Part shown: positions 10,367 to 21,736 of the stretch, piece by piece | How positions within the stretch are numbered: position 1 is the first letter of the stretch | How the letters are laid out: each line of letters begins with the position of its first letter | Source: Oscarella lobularis | Lineage: Eukaryota > Porifera > Homoscleromorpha > Homosclerophorida > Oscarellidae | Length of the DNA stretch: 64,000 nt | NCBI RefSeq assembly: GCF_947507565.1 | Contig: NC_089176.1 | Span: 3,410,001-3,474,000 of the forward strand | Direction of reading: 5' to 3' | Notes under the pieces: generated by a model | Seen by the model: the letters and a program-made list of their open reading frames with translations, nothing else | Told to the model about the DNA's origin: nothing | Databases searched by the model: none | Translations under genes and position numbers: made by a program

Positions 10367-12292
10367 ATGTTCTTTGGAGTGCTGCCTCTCGCGCTTGTCC
10401 TAGCTACTACACTTGAAGCGTCTCCAACTCTCGATGAAGGCAACAGCCCCTCTGCCAAGGTACGTGGGCCAAAAGATCAGCAACTTCCACAGGATACAAA
10501 AATTTCCGTAGGAAATAGCGAACGCAGTGAAAGAGTTCACGGGAAGCGTAGGACCGGGAGCGAAGGTTGAGCGATACATATTCATAAAATCTCGTATACT
10601 AAATTTAATGACGTACCGGTTCACAGGCATTGGCAGCGGAAATATTCGATCTCATCGAACAGAAGTGCACTAACAATGGCGGCGGCGGCGGCGGCGCATC
10701 GCCTGGCGAAGGCGGAGGCGCCGGCGGTGAAATAACAAACATCGCTTTGGGAAAAGTAGCCGTGCAAACTTCTGTCTGCTGCGGTAACGCGATTGCGTCG
10801 CGCGCCGTCGACGGTAGCACGGATGGGGCTTACAGACACGCCAGCGTGACACATACGAAGAACGAAGATAGGCCTTACTGGAGAGTCGATCTCGGTCGTT
10901 CGTGCGTCGTTCAAAAAGTCGTCATTTTCAATCGTGTCGACTGCTGCGGCGAACGTCTCCAAAACTTCGACGTCTCTCTCGAAGACTTCGCTTTCCAACC
11001 TATTCAGACCTATTTCCACGGACTGGAAAGGAAGGCTAAATTTGAATTTGGCGGCGACGCTCTTATTAGCGGAGTCGAACACGTACGCGTGCAATTGCGC
11101 GGAAAGAATTATCTCAGTCTCGCCGAAGTTCAAGTGTTCGGGCACTGCAGCGTCCAGCGAACCGGCTTCGACAACGTCGCCTTGAACAAGTACGCGTTCC
11201 AAAGTTCGACGCTCAACCACGGCCTTAAGCCCGTCGCCGCGAAGGCCGTCGACGGTAACATCGACGGAAAGTTTAACGTTGGAAGCACGACGCACACGAA
11301 GAACGATAACGGGGCCTGGTGGGAAGTTGATCTTGGCCATACAGCCGAGATAGCGACGGTTCTCGTCTTCAATCGAGTCGACTGTTGCGGCGAGAGGCTC
11401 GCCAATTTCAAGGTGATTCTCTACAATTTTGCTCATCAGACGGTGGATACGCTGCACCAAGCGGGCGGCGGGGAACTCGAATACGGGTTCGTCGTAGCCC
11501 CTCCGAAAAATGCGCGATTCGTTCGAGTTCAACTTCTTGGAAGGAACTACCTCCAGTTGGCCGAAGTTGAAGTGTTTGGAAAGTTAATTGGAGGTGAGAG
11601 GAGAAACGATTCCAGTTGTCCTGATAAGTTATGTACACAACGTTTTTAGGATATGAAAATATTGCAGTAGGCAAAGCGGCCTCACAAAGCTCGACCCTCT
11701 CCCATGCCGCCAATCCGATTGCGGACAAGGCCGTCGACGGTCTCGTCGATGGTCATTTCAACGTTCGAAGCACCACACACACAAATCGTAACGCGAGAGC
11801 TTGGTGGGAAGTCGACTTGGGAGCGAACGAGATTGTCTATGGCGTTACAGTCTATAATCGACTTGACTGCTGCGGTGAAAGATTGCAGAATTTCAACGTT
11901 TCACTGGCGGATGCATCGGGTAAGGTTACCAAAACTACTCGTTTTGGAGTTGGGGTTCTTGTCACCTATTCTGTGCACATTCCAAATGGAGTCGTAGCGA
12001 GAAAGGTCAAAGTTCAGCTCCGAGGAACCAACTATTTGCAGTTGGCTGAAGTGCAAGTTTGGGCTGGTAATATTCTTTGCTTTGCAGAGTTTTCTGAATA
12101 TAATGTCTATATTGAATAGGAAGTCGTACCTGCGGTGGCACAGGAAATGGAGCTCGGTGTGCTTTTCCTTTCACTCACAAGGGTGTAGAGTACAGTGCCT
12201 GTACCTCCGTGGGTGGAAATCGCCCGTGGTGTGCTACCAAGCCAGGCGACTTGAGTACTCACAACGAGTGGGGCTTCTGCTTCTGCTCATAA
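10367..12292 (+). CDS. Triple F-type lectin + FN2 protein, copy 3
   Basis: Five exons: 10367-10459, 10512-10565, 10627-11593, 11650-12066 and 12120-12292, about 567 aa. The signal peptide is MFFGVLPLALVLATTLEAS. A glycine-rich linker (GGGGGG, encoded by GGC/GGT runs near 10680) precedes lectin domain 1 and is longer than in the other copies. All three domains keep the fucose motif: SVTHTKNED/NRVDCCGER, STTHTKNDN/NRVDCCGER and STTHTNRNA/NRLDCCGER. The FN2 module ends GFCFCS. By eye this is among the closest relatives of copies 1 and 2. It is a secreted glycan-binding protein, with the ligand inferred from the motif. Confidence 0.93.
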
Positions 12293-12491
12293 GTTAAACT
12301 TAGTCTTTGACTGATTTGTTGTTCTCTTTGCATGCTTCTCTGCCGTGTCTTGCTTTCTAGTGTCTCTTCTGCGATGTGTGGCTGCTGTTGCAAGTGTCCT
12401 CGATGTCGATTCCCACCCCTAAATTAGTAATGTCCCTGGATCTCCCTGGATCACTCCCTGGATCCACATCTGCAGCGCACGCTAAGCGACA

Positions 12492-13596
12492 ATGACATCA
12501 GAGTTGAGAACGGAGCATCTTTACTACGAGGACACATACTTATTCGAATGCACGGCTAAAGTTCTGCACATTTCCGAAGCAGATGCCGATGCCGGAACGC
12601 AAATTGTCGTAACAGATCGCACTGTGATGCATCCGCAAGGGGGTGGGTGGAGCAAGAGGAAAGGAGCAGAACTCGAACGACGTTTCTAGGCGGGCAGCCT
12701 TCCGACGTAGGAACAATTGCAAGCAAGGACGGCTCCTGCGTATTCGAGGTAGAGAAGAACTTTCATTTCCGCATCGACCCTGGAGCCGTGTAGGTCAGTC
12801 ACGTGCAAAAAACAGCACGAGACAGCGAATACGTTCAGCACGTGGGAAAATATAGGCCTGATTCTGTGGGCAGGTCTGTGTGCACGCACGTACGTAATAC
12901 ATTTTGAACTTGGTTTCTTAGCTTTGGAGATGATCCTGTAATAATATCAATCAACGAGGAAAGGAGACGACTAAATGCAAGGTTTCCCCAATGAGTTCTC
13001 CTAGGCGTGATAAAATCTTTGCTTCTACAGATTGCACAGTGCTGGGCACTTGCTTGATTCTGCTTTTGAAAAAATTGGGTGGACGCAAGATCAACTGGTT
13101 CCAAATAAGGTTAGATAAAAACGTGAATGAACATTTGTAATATAATCCTCTAAAGGGTTATCATTTTCCTGATGGGCCCTATGTTGGTAAGACGAGAGCA
13201 CAATAGTTATAGATTTGATAAGTAGTCTACTGTAGAATACACTGGAAACATTCCACCGGAAGAAAGAGGAAAGGTTATAGAGCAGCTAAATGACTCGTCA
13301 AATGCTCTTGTCAAGGTTCAAAAATTTTTTGGACAAGGTACGAATATATGCTTATTATCCTTTTAGATGGATATTCCAGTAAGTGTGGCAAAAGATGAAA
13401 AAGGTTACAATTTTTATAATAAAAGGAGGCAATAGAATTTGAAAGATATTCAGGTGGAAGGATTGTGAATGTTGGCGGAACCAAATGTCCTTGTGGAGGG
13501 ACGCACGTAAAATCAACAGGAGAAATAGGATGCATAAGAGCAACGAAGATCACAAAGAAGAAGAAAATCATAAGAGTTTCGTATGTGGTTGAGTGA
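12492..13596 (+). CDS. AlaX-type alanyl-tRNA editing protein
   Basis: Multi-exon gene starting at ATG 12492 (MTSELRTEHLYYEDTYLFE) and stopping at 13594-13596, roughly 250 aa. The signature order of AlaX/AlaRS editing domains is present: DRTVMHPQGGGQPSDVGTI early, LHSAGHLLDSAFE (the HxxxH zinc ligands) in the middle, and CPCGGTHV (the C-x3-H zinc ligands) near the end. It lacks an alanyl-tRNA synthetase catalytic core, so it is a free-standing trans-editing enzyme that hydrolyses Ser-tRNA(Ala) or Gly-tRNA(Ala) in the cytosol (family knowledge). Introns are 36-60 nt. One junction, PGAV|EYVQHVGKYR at about 12793-12830, needs a 36-nt intron and is the least certain. The gene sits on the same strand inside the lectin array, between copies 3 and 4, with no evident functional link. 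Confidence 0.85.
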
Positions 13597-14187
13597 AAGT
13601 GAACGAAAGAATGTACTGTAGGCTGCACTTGTAGTAGGCTGTGTAGTTGATAAGACAACGTTGTAGCTGTTGTAGCACTGATGAAAAGTATACCGTGCTA
13701 AAAGCCTCTGGTTATCATTCGGAGGAACTAATTTTATGCCTGTGTAGACTTGCGTGCTCCCTCAGCTGGCGACTAGCCAGTTTAGAGGAAGTGATAACCT
13801 ATAAAGTATTAGAAAGTAAACGAGACTCCGGGCGGCTAATTATTAGTGATGATCAGACTTGCGATCTGTTAGCTTCAGTGGTGTAATACGATGTTCTTGA
13901 AAGTTATACTCTCTTACATACGCTCCACCTCTGACTTCGCCGAGCCATAAAACGTCAAACGTGAAACTGCTGCTCGGAGAACGCCGTCAGGTGGATAAGT
14001 TCCGTCACAATTAGAGCAGCCCGTACAGGGGAAGTAATTAGCTGGAAGCCAAACCTTGCTTGCGACCGCGATTCCAATATGCAAGGAATCAAAGCTGACA
14101 AGCATGCGTCAGACGCTGATATTCCATATTCGCCGGGTTGTGCACGTAGAGTCGGCGACCGGACCTGTTGGCGTCAGTCGTGCCACA
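13597..14187. other. Spacer upstream of lectin copy 4
   Basis: About 590 bp with no supported gene. The last bases before the ATG (gtgccacaATGCT) match those of copy 1, so a shared initiation context and perhaps promoter was duplicated. Confidence 0.4.
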
Positions 14188-16095
14188 ATGCTCTTCAAAG
14201 TCACTGTCTCTCTCGCGCTTCTCCTAGCGGTTTCTACCCGCACTGAAGCGTCACCGAATCCAAACTATCAAAGCAGTGCTTTCATTACGAACGTTAGTTG
14301 AAAAGGCTGTTCGGCAGTCGTACGCGCCTAATCGTGAATTTCTACAGGAAATAGCGAACACCGTCAAAGAATACGTCAACAGCTCTGACGACCTAGAAAT
14401 GAGAGTGACGGTGGATAAAGTTTCCGTAGACAAGGCTCAATGACATTTGATTGTCTCGGTTTAGGAGCTGGTTGCAAAGGTTTATGATCTTCTTCGATAC
14501 AAGTGCGACCTAAGCAGAGAGGTCCCCAAAATGAGCAACATCGCTTTGAACAAAGTAGCCGTGCAGACTTCCGTCTGCTGCGGAGACGCATGGGCGTCGC
14601 GCGCCGTCGACGGCAACTCGGACGGCAACTTTTTTCACGACAGCGTGACGCACACGAATAAACACGAGCAGACCTACTGGCGAGTCGATCTCGGTGCTTC
14701 GTGCGTCGTTCAAAAAGTCGTCATTTATAATCGAGTCGACTGTTGCGGAGAGCGTCTGCAGATTTTCGACGTCACTCTCGAGGATTTCGCCTTTCGCCCG
14801 TTAAAGAGCTACTACTTCGAATGGGGAGAATTGGACAAATTCGAGTTCGGCGGCTCCGATGCGCCGCTCGTCGGCGGCGTCGAGCACGTGCGCGTACGGT
14901 TGCGTCGCAAGGATTTTCTCAGTCTCGCCGAGGTTCAGGTGTTCGGACGCTGCAACGCGGCGCGCACTCGCTTCGACAACGTCGCCTTGGGAAAGTACGC
15001 TTATCAAAGTTCGACGCAAGAATTAGTTGAAGGCGATCCTCCTGTCGCTGCTAAGGCCGTCGACGGCAACACTCTTAAACGTAGTAGCATGACGCACACA
15101 ACCAACGAGGCAGGAGCCTGGTGGGAAGTCGATCTTCGCCACACAGCCGAAATAGAGTCTATTCTATTGTTCAATCGATTTGACTGTTGCAGAGAAAGGC
15201 TTGCCAATTTCAACGTGATTCTCTACAATTTTGCCCACGAGACGGTGGCGACGTTTCACGAGGCGGGCGGCAGCAAGGATCAGTTGGAGTACGGATTCGT
15301 TGTCGCTCCGCCAAAGAAAGTGCACTTCATACGAGTCCAATTGCTCGGAACAAACTATCTCTCCTTGGCCGAAGTCGAAGTGTTTGGGAAACAGCTCGGG
15401 GGTAATTAAAAACGACTGAAAGTGAATTTTTACGCTGACGTTTTCTTCTCAGGATATGAAAACATCGCAATAGGAAAGTTGGCTTCACAAAGCTCAGACT
15501 TTAATAGTCCTTACGATCCGATTGCGGACAGAGCCGTCGACGGTCTCGTTGAAGCCCAGATTGAGTCTAAAAGCAGTACGCACACTAACAACGAGAAAAA
15601 CGCTTGGTGGGAGGTCGATTTGAGAGCAGAAGAAATTGTCTACGGCGTCACAATCTATAATCGAGTCGATTGCTGCAGCGAAAGATTGCAGAATTTCGAT
15701 GTTTTTTTGACGGACGAGTCGGGAAAAGTTACCCATACAACCTATTTTGGGGCTAAGACGCTTGTCACCTATCCTGTCTACATTCCGAGCGGAGTCGCAG
15801 CGAGGAAGGTCAAAGTTCAACTCCGAGGAACCAATTATTTGACGTTGGCCGAAGTGCAAATTTGGGCTGGTACGTAATAAAATTCTTCCCCCACTCTTGA
15901 ATGTAATACGCGTATTCAATAGGAAGTCGTACGTGCGGCGGCACAGGAAATGGAGCTCGTTGCGTCTTCCCTTTTACTTACGATGGCGTGGAGTACGACA
16001 CCTGCACTACTGCAGGCGGCAATCGGCCGTGGTGTGCTACCAAGACGGGCGACTTGAGTGCTCACGACGAGTGGGGATTTTGCTTCTGCTCATGA
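14188..16095 (+). CDS. Triple F-type lectin + FN2 protein, copy 4
   Basis: Five exons: 14188-14292, 14348-14419, 14465-15401, 15453-15869 and 15923-16095, about 567 aa. The signal peptide is MLFKVTVSLALLLAVSTRT. It is more diverged than copies 1-3 and has its own N-terminal linker (DDLEMRVTVDK). The His-Arg-Asp-Cys-Cys-Arg fucose motif is kept in all three domains: SVTHTNKHE/NRVDCCGER, SMTHTTNEA/NRFDCCRER and SSTHTNNEK/NRVDCCSER. The FN2 module (CVFPFTYDGVEY) has an intact WCATKTGDL segment and ends GFCFCS. It is probably a secreted fucose-type lectin, separated from copies 1-3 by the AlaX gene. Confidence 0.92.
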
Positions 16096-16734
16096 ACTCA
16101 TAAGTCAAACTGTGTGTTCCTTTCGTTCCCTTTTTGTTTTCTTGATGTACGTGGTCTGTGATATCAAATCTGTGTAGTGTGACGCACGAGAGCATCGCGG
16201 AGAAATCGCGACCGGGATGGCGCTAGTCAGCATAATCGGATTCTGCTTTCTCGCAACTGAAACCTCACTCTGACCGTAATAGGACGTCGCCTTTCTCGTC
16301 GCTTCCACCTCACAACTGCAAAATTCAATACAACGGTGGCTGCGAAAAAATGCGTCAGCCTGAGAGTCAGGTGGTCAGCAATTCGCAGCTGATAACAACC
16401 TAATTTTTATGAATGATCCAATTTACTCGAGACCACTTGGTGAATTTGTTGGCTTTAGTTGCGGCGGCAATGCTCTCAGTGGAAGTTGGCGCACAATAAG
16501 CGAGACTTCGTAGTACAATAAAACGTCTCTGATTCCGCAGAGCTATTAATTAATTAAGCGAGCGATAACGCCACTTCGCGGAAGGTGAGCGTCAGGTGGT
16601 GGAGCACAATTTTGTGCGATATGAATAATTCTGTCTCAAAGCCGGCGAGCGTGTGCATGTCTTCCATATTCGACTGCGGCTTTGGACGTGGATGAGTGTC
16701 CGTGACTGGACCTGATCCCTTCAGTCGCAACATA
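16096..16734. other. Spacer between lectin copies 4 and 5
   Basis: About 640 bp. I see no coding frame with family support and no clear repeat. Confidence 0.4.
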
Positions 16735-18644
16735 ATGCTCCTACCAGTCACACTCTCTCTCGCGCTTCTCCTAGCGTCTACCATCGAAGTGTCTTCGGCT
16801 CCGCAGGACTATCATCCTATTTCCCAAGTCGGTGAAACTATTCTGCGCACAATGTAGTCGACTCACTCGAAATTCTATTTTCAGGAAATAGCCAACATTG
16901 CCAGAGACTACCTAAAGGACGGCCCTGTCGATGCAGAAACGGGAGCGACGGTTAGTTTTCTTCCGCCAGGGTTCCTTATTTCGATTGGCTTGTAGGAATT
17001 GGCTGCAAAGATCTACGAAATTGTCAGAGACAACTGCGATACAGACTACGTCAGATTGCCTGGTCGCCCAGGCCCCAACGGATATATCTACAACATCGCT
17101 TATCAAAAAGTAGCCGTGCAGAGTTCCGTCTGCTGCGGCGATGCGATTGCGGCACGCGCGGTCGACGGCAACAGAGATACGTACTTCCCCCACAAGAGCG
17201 TGGCACACACGGACATAGAAGACAAGCCCTACTGGCGAGTCGATCTCGGTGGTTCGTGCTCCGTTAAAAAAGTCGTCATATATAATCTGGTTGACGATTC
17301 GGGAGAGCGCCTACAGAATTTTGACGTCACTCTCGAGAATTACGCCTTTCAACCCATACAGAGCTACTACTACGGACTGGGCAAGCGAGACAAATTCGAA
17401 TTTGGCGGCGAAGAGCTCGTAGGAGGCGTCGAGCACGTCCGCGTGCAACTTCGCGGCAGGAACTATCTCTGTCTCGTCGAAGTTGAAGTGTACGGTCACT
17501 GCGAGGCCAAGCGAATAGGTTTCGACAACGTCGCTTTGAACAAGTACGCGCGTCAAAGTTCGACGACGTTTCCCGCCTCCAACGCCGTCAATGGTAACAG
17601 CGATCCCTATAACACCGCTTCTGGCAGCATCACGGCGCACACTCAGAGCCAGTATCGCCCCTGGTGGGAGGTCGATGTTCAGGACACAGCCGAAATAGCG
17701 TCTGTGCTTGTGTTCAATCGTCTCGACTGCTGTCGCGAAAGACTCTCCAATTTCAACGTGACTCTCTACAATTTTGCTCACGAGGCGGTGGAGACGTTTC
17801 ACGAGGCGAGAGGCGGACTAACCGAGTACGGATTCGTTGTTGCTCCGCCGAAAAAAGTCAAGTTCATTCGAGTTCAGCTACTTGGAACGAACTATCTCAC
17901 ATTGGTTGAAGTCGAGGCGTTCGGAAAGCAACGCGGGGGTGAGAGCGAGGTACTGAACGCGAACTCGGCGTTGATCGGAGTCTTCGTTTTTTTTGCAGGA
18001 TACGAAAACATCGCAGCGGGCAAGGCTACGTCACAAAGCTCGACTCTTGTCCACTATTTTCTCGCTGTTGCGGACAAAGCCGTCGACGGCGACGTCAACG
18101 GCGACTTCAACGCTGGTAAAAGCAGCCACACATACAATGACGCACAAGCTTGGTGGGAAGTTAATTTGGGAGCGGACGAGATTGTCTACGGCGTCACAAT
18201 CTATAATCGAATCGACTGCTGCGGTGAAAGATTGCAGAATTTCGACGTTTCTCTGATAGATACGTCGGGTTCAGTTACCAAGAAAACCTATTTTGGGGCC
18301 GGCGTACGGGTCACCTATCCCGTGTACATTCCGAATGGAGTTGAAGCGAGGAAGGTCAAAGTCCAACTCCGAGGAACCAACTATTTGACGTTGGCTGAAG
18401 TGCAAGTTTGGGCTGGTAAATACCCTTCTTCCCTTAGAGAAGCATATGAGTGAGTAGATTTGTTTATGCAATAGGACGCCGTACATGTGGCGGAACAGCG
18501 AATGGAGCTCGTTGCGCTTTTCCGTTCACTTTCAAAGGCGTAACGTATGAGTCCTGCACTACTGTCGGTGGCAATCGTCTGTGGTGTGCTACCAGGCAAG
18601 GCAATGTGAGTACTCACAACAAATGGGGCTTCTGCTTCTGTTAG
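16735..18644 (+). CDS. Triple F-type lectin + FN2 protein, copy 5 (degenerate first site)
   Basis: Five exons: 16735-16827, 16885-16950, 16996-17938, 17999-18415 and 18475-18644, about 562 aa. The signal peptide is MLLPVTLSLALLLASTIEV. Intron 3 (17939-17998, 60 nt) has no stop and is a multiple of three, so read-through would stay in frame. Lectin domain 1 keeps the histidine (SVAHTDIED) but the second half of the site reads NLVDDSGER: the first fucose-contacting Arg is Leu and the vicinal Cys-Cys is Asp-Ser. Domains 2 and 3 keep NRLDCCRER and NRIDCCGER with AHT and SHT. FN2 is intact (CAFPFTFKGVTY ... GFCFC). This copy is therefore predicted to have two, not three, canonical fucose sites. 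Confidence 0.92.
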
Positions 18645-19100
18645 TGAGTCAAAATGATCCTTTGCTGTTCTTTCGTATCTTTCTTCTGTCTGTTCAGTTG
18701 TTTCCTCACGTATATGATTCATTATTATGTTTGACGTATGACATATCTTCTCAAGGTCAGGTGTAAGGAATGATAAAGCTGTGGCCAATAGACTGTACAC
18801 TACATAGGGTAAAGGAGAGACTAGGGGTGTGTGGCTCCGAAAAGTTGATCCATTGGCTGAAGCTCCATAGGCTCGTTTCTGTTAAAGGACTAGGTGGTAG
18901 CACTTTCTCTGTGGTCTTCAAAGGGGCGGTGTCTTCTGATTTCGCTGTGTCTAGCCCTTGCGTACCTACCCAAACACCAAATATCGGCGTTCTTACCTGA
19001 TAATTATATCAATTCATTTTTTCCCGCTCAATGCCTCGCGGCAGAGACTAATCTCTGGTCTCGTCTCGTCACCTAGACATCGCCCACACGAACACGTGAT
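18645..19100. other. Spacer after the lectin array
   Basis: About 456 bp between the last lectin copy and the aldo-keto reductase. I recognise nothing in it. Confidence 0.4.
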
Positions 19101-20069
19101 ATGGCTCGCCTCAATAGCGGTCATTCCGTACCTCGAATCGGCTTCGGAACGTGGAATGCGAACGCGAACGCTGAGCAGTCGCTGTCCGACGAGACGCTAG
19201 TCGAAGAAGCGATCCGCGCGGGAGCACGCTCTCTCGACACGGCGATGATCTACGGAAACGAAATCGACGTTGGTCGCGCGATAAAAACGGTCGTAGACGA
19301 AGGAATCGTGCGTCGCGACGACCTCTTTGTCTCCACGAAGCTCTGGTCGACGTACCACACCCATGAAGGTGTTGTCACAGGCTGTCGCGAGTCACTGCGC
19401 CGACTCGGAGTAGAGCGCGTCGATTTGTACTTTGTCCACGCCCCTTGGGCGTTCAAAGCTGGCGCGCCGACGTCTCCGCTCGACGTGACGCCCGAATGGA
19501 TACGAAAGTGGGATCCGGACGAGTTCCGGCACGTTTGGACGGGAATGGAGCGACTCGTCGACCTCGGCTTGGCTCGATCGATCGGCGTGTCGAATTTCAG
19601 CGTGAAAAAATTGAACGACGTCCTCGCGCGCGGAGTTCGAATCCCGCCCGCCGTCAACCAAGTCGAATCGCATCCGTACTTGCAGCAGAACGAGATGCTC
19701 GAGTATTGCCGTCGCAATGGCATCGTTATGTCGGCGTTCTCGCCGCTCGGCTCGCCGAGTCGAGGTCCGTCGAATAGACGCCCGGACGATCCGGTCCTTC
19801 TCGACGATCCGCTGCTCGCGCAGATCGCCGAGGTGCGTCGTTGCACCGTCGCTCAAGTGGCGCTTGCCTGGGCAATGCATCGAGGCGTCGTGCCCGTGAC
19901 GAAGAGCTCGTCGCGACGGCACGTAGAGGAGGATATCCGAGCATTTGATGTCGCTCTCACGAGCGAAGACGTGTCGCGACTGAGCGAGCTGGATTGCAAT
20001 TTTCGCTACTTGAGAATGGAATCGTTTAGAGCCGTGGGAGAAACGACTGCTGATCTTTGGGATGAATAG
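19101..20069 (+). CDS. Aldo-keto reductase (single exon)
   Basis: Uninterrupted 322-aa frame from ATG 19101 to TAG 20067-20069. It is a (beta/alpha)8 NAD(P)H-dependent oxidoreductase of normal AKR length. The catalytic tetrad is visible: Asp in SLDTAMIYGNE, Tyr in the same motif (IYGNE), Lys in VSTKLWS and His in YFVHAPW. SIGVSNFSVKKL and VNQVESHPYLQQ are signature strands, and PVTKSSSRRHVEED is the cofactor 2'-phosphate loop. The gene is intronless while its neighbours are richly split, and it is more GC-rich than its flanks. That fits a retrocopy or a transferred gene, but AKR genes vary and this is only suggestive. The substrate cannot be told from sequence. Confidence 0.93.
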   Translation: MARLNSGHSVPRIGFGTWNANANAEQSLSDETLVEEAIRAGARSLDTAMIYGNEIDVGRAIKTVVDEGIVRRDDLFVSTKLWSTYHTHEGVVTGCRESLRRLGVERVDLYFVHAPWAFKAGAPTSPLDVTPEWIRKWDPDEFRHVWTGMERLVDLGLARSIGVSNFSVKKLNDVLARGVRIPPAVNQVESHPYLQQNEMLEYCRRNGIVMSAFSPLGSPSRGPSNRRPDDPVLLDDPLLAQIAEVRRCTVAQVALAWAMHRGVVPVTKSSSRRHVEEDIRAFDVALTSEDVSRLSELDCNFRYLRMESFRAVGETTADLWDE

Positions 20070-20249
20070 AAGACGAAGTGAAAAAATCAGTTTTTTCCAA
20101 CTAAATTCATTCAGTATGACAGCTGTGTGAAAGCAAAGGCCCCTCCCAGAGAACAAACCTTGCTATTGCTGGAATCTTGCTGTACCGAATTTTCATTCTG
20201 TTTTGCGCTGCAGTAATTCCCTAAATTTACAGACAAACTAATTTTTGTA

Positions 20250-21736
20250 TCACAATCGAATGGTAGTTTTAGCCTTATTAGATACGCCTGTAAAATGCAC
20301 CGTCAAATGTAGAAATAGTTGATTCCACACGAAATCGAACGTCGTTTCATCAATTTGTCCCGCTACCAAAGTGCTGGTCATAGAACGACTCTGCATTTGC
20401 TGAGTGACGATTGCGACGCACGTCACTCACAGCCAAATGCGTCATTTGTCTATCTAGAGCTCCAATCTGCAAATGGAGACAAACATTTTTTCAGGGGGTC
20501 CATCAAGGACACGACTGTACTCACGGGTTCCTTTAGATGAGCAACTTGGCGTTTTAGGAACTGATTCTCCAACTCAAGAATCTACAAGGGTAGTGCAGTT
20601 TATCAATCGCTCTAGCTAAAGATTGCACAAAGGAAAAAGGTACCTTCATTTTATTAATCTCTACGGTTACGTTCTTCATGCCATCGACCTAAAATTCATC
20701 CCCAAACTATCTTGCCATGCACACGCACACCAGCGTTTTCACCAACCATATGTTGAAGACAGCGATTTTCTTCTTCCAGTTTGTCAATCTTTCTTTGGAA
20801 CAACTGCAGAGAGTCAAAGTCAGCTCATTGCACAAAAAAAACTTCAAATGAACCTTGCATGACTCTGATTGACGTGTTAAGCTCTAAACGTCAATGAACA
20901 AGGACGTTAGAAATATTAGCAATGACTAGTCTATCGCTCACAAACCCCAGCAAGAACAGCAACCGCCCCATCCATCTCCTACAACACAACATAGGAAAAA
21001 TCAGCTGACCAAAAAGAGAAGCTCTTCGCACTTGATTCTTTTGACGCAGAGCGAGCTTGAGCTCCTGCACTTCACGTTCTAACTTAGATATTTCTAAAAT
21101 GAAGTCATAACACGAAACAATTTTTTATGCAGCGAACCGAGCTAACCGTCTGTTTTAGACTGTGATTCTTGTACGCCACTAAAGGACCTGCTCAATTCGG
21201 AGCCACGTCCATTCAAAGGACTGAAATCTAAAATGCCTGCGGGTTTTGTAGCGAAAAACATACGCACACATTACGCTCACGTGAAGACTGAGGTCTTTCG
21301 CCTTCAGGAAACAGCAGGCGGATTGGTTCAGAGGGAAAGTGCTCACGACTGAACGCCCCCGAATGATCTTCATAATCTAATGCATCGGATTTAATTAATG
21401 AACAAAAGACGAGTTAGTTCTTCACTGCTAACCCCGGTTAGAATTCTGTTGCAAATACTCGACTATGAATTTTCGACCGGACCTCTCAAAAGCCGCAAAC
21501 AATTTTTCATGCACATCACCGCCTTTTCCTCGAAGAATCGTAAAGAAGAGTTCGTGGACTTTGCGTCGAGATTCCCGAATGATTTCGAGGTTTTCAATGT
21601 CCTCCGCAGTCAGAAGATTCTCGGACATGAGTTCCTGAAGTATGGGCAAATCCAAGGTGAGATTGTCGCCCAGCCACGATATGTTTGGCTTTATGAACGA
21701 CATCAACCACTCGGGACCACCGTCGATGAAATCCAT
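20250..21736 (-). CDS. CARD-coiled-coil adaptor, copy A
   Basis: Starts at ATG 21736 (MDFIDGGPEWLMSFIKPN) and stops at about 20250-20252. Exon 1 encodes a CARD-like death fold of about 90 residues: PNISWLGDNLTLDLPILQEL, ENLLTAEDIENLEIIRESRR, HELFFTILRGKGGDVHEKL. Helix spacing and the RGKG turn fit a CARD. After a polar linker come several short exons rich in heptads (ISKLEREVQELKLALRQ, LFQRKIDKLEEENRCLQ, ILELENQFLKRQVAHLK). The C-terminal exon is unrelated to anything I know. CARD plus coiled coil is the layout of CARD9/CARMA/BCL10-type adaptors that nucleate filaments, but orthology is not shown. An upstream in-frame ATG at 21790 is possible; I prefer 21736 because it aligns with the start of copy B. 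Confidence 0.72.

Noticed and set aside
19636-19660. gttcgaatcccgcc resembling a tRNA T-loop
   Set aside because: It lies within the reductase coding sequence and no cloverleaf partner stems are found.
19250-20156. Long minus-strand frames opposite the aldo-keto reductase
   Set aside because: They are GC-rich codon shadows of a clear sense-strand enzyme and their translations are Arg/Ser-rich noise.
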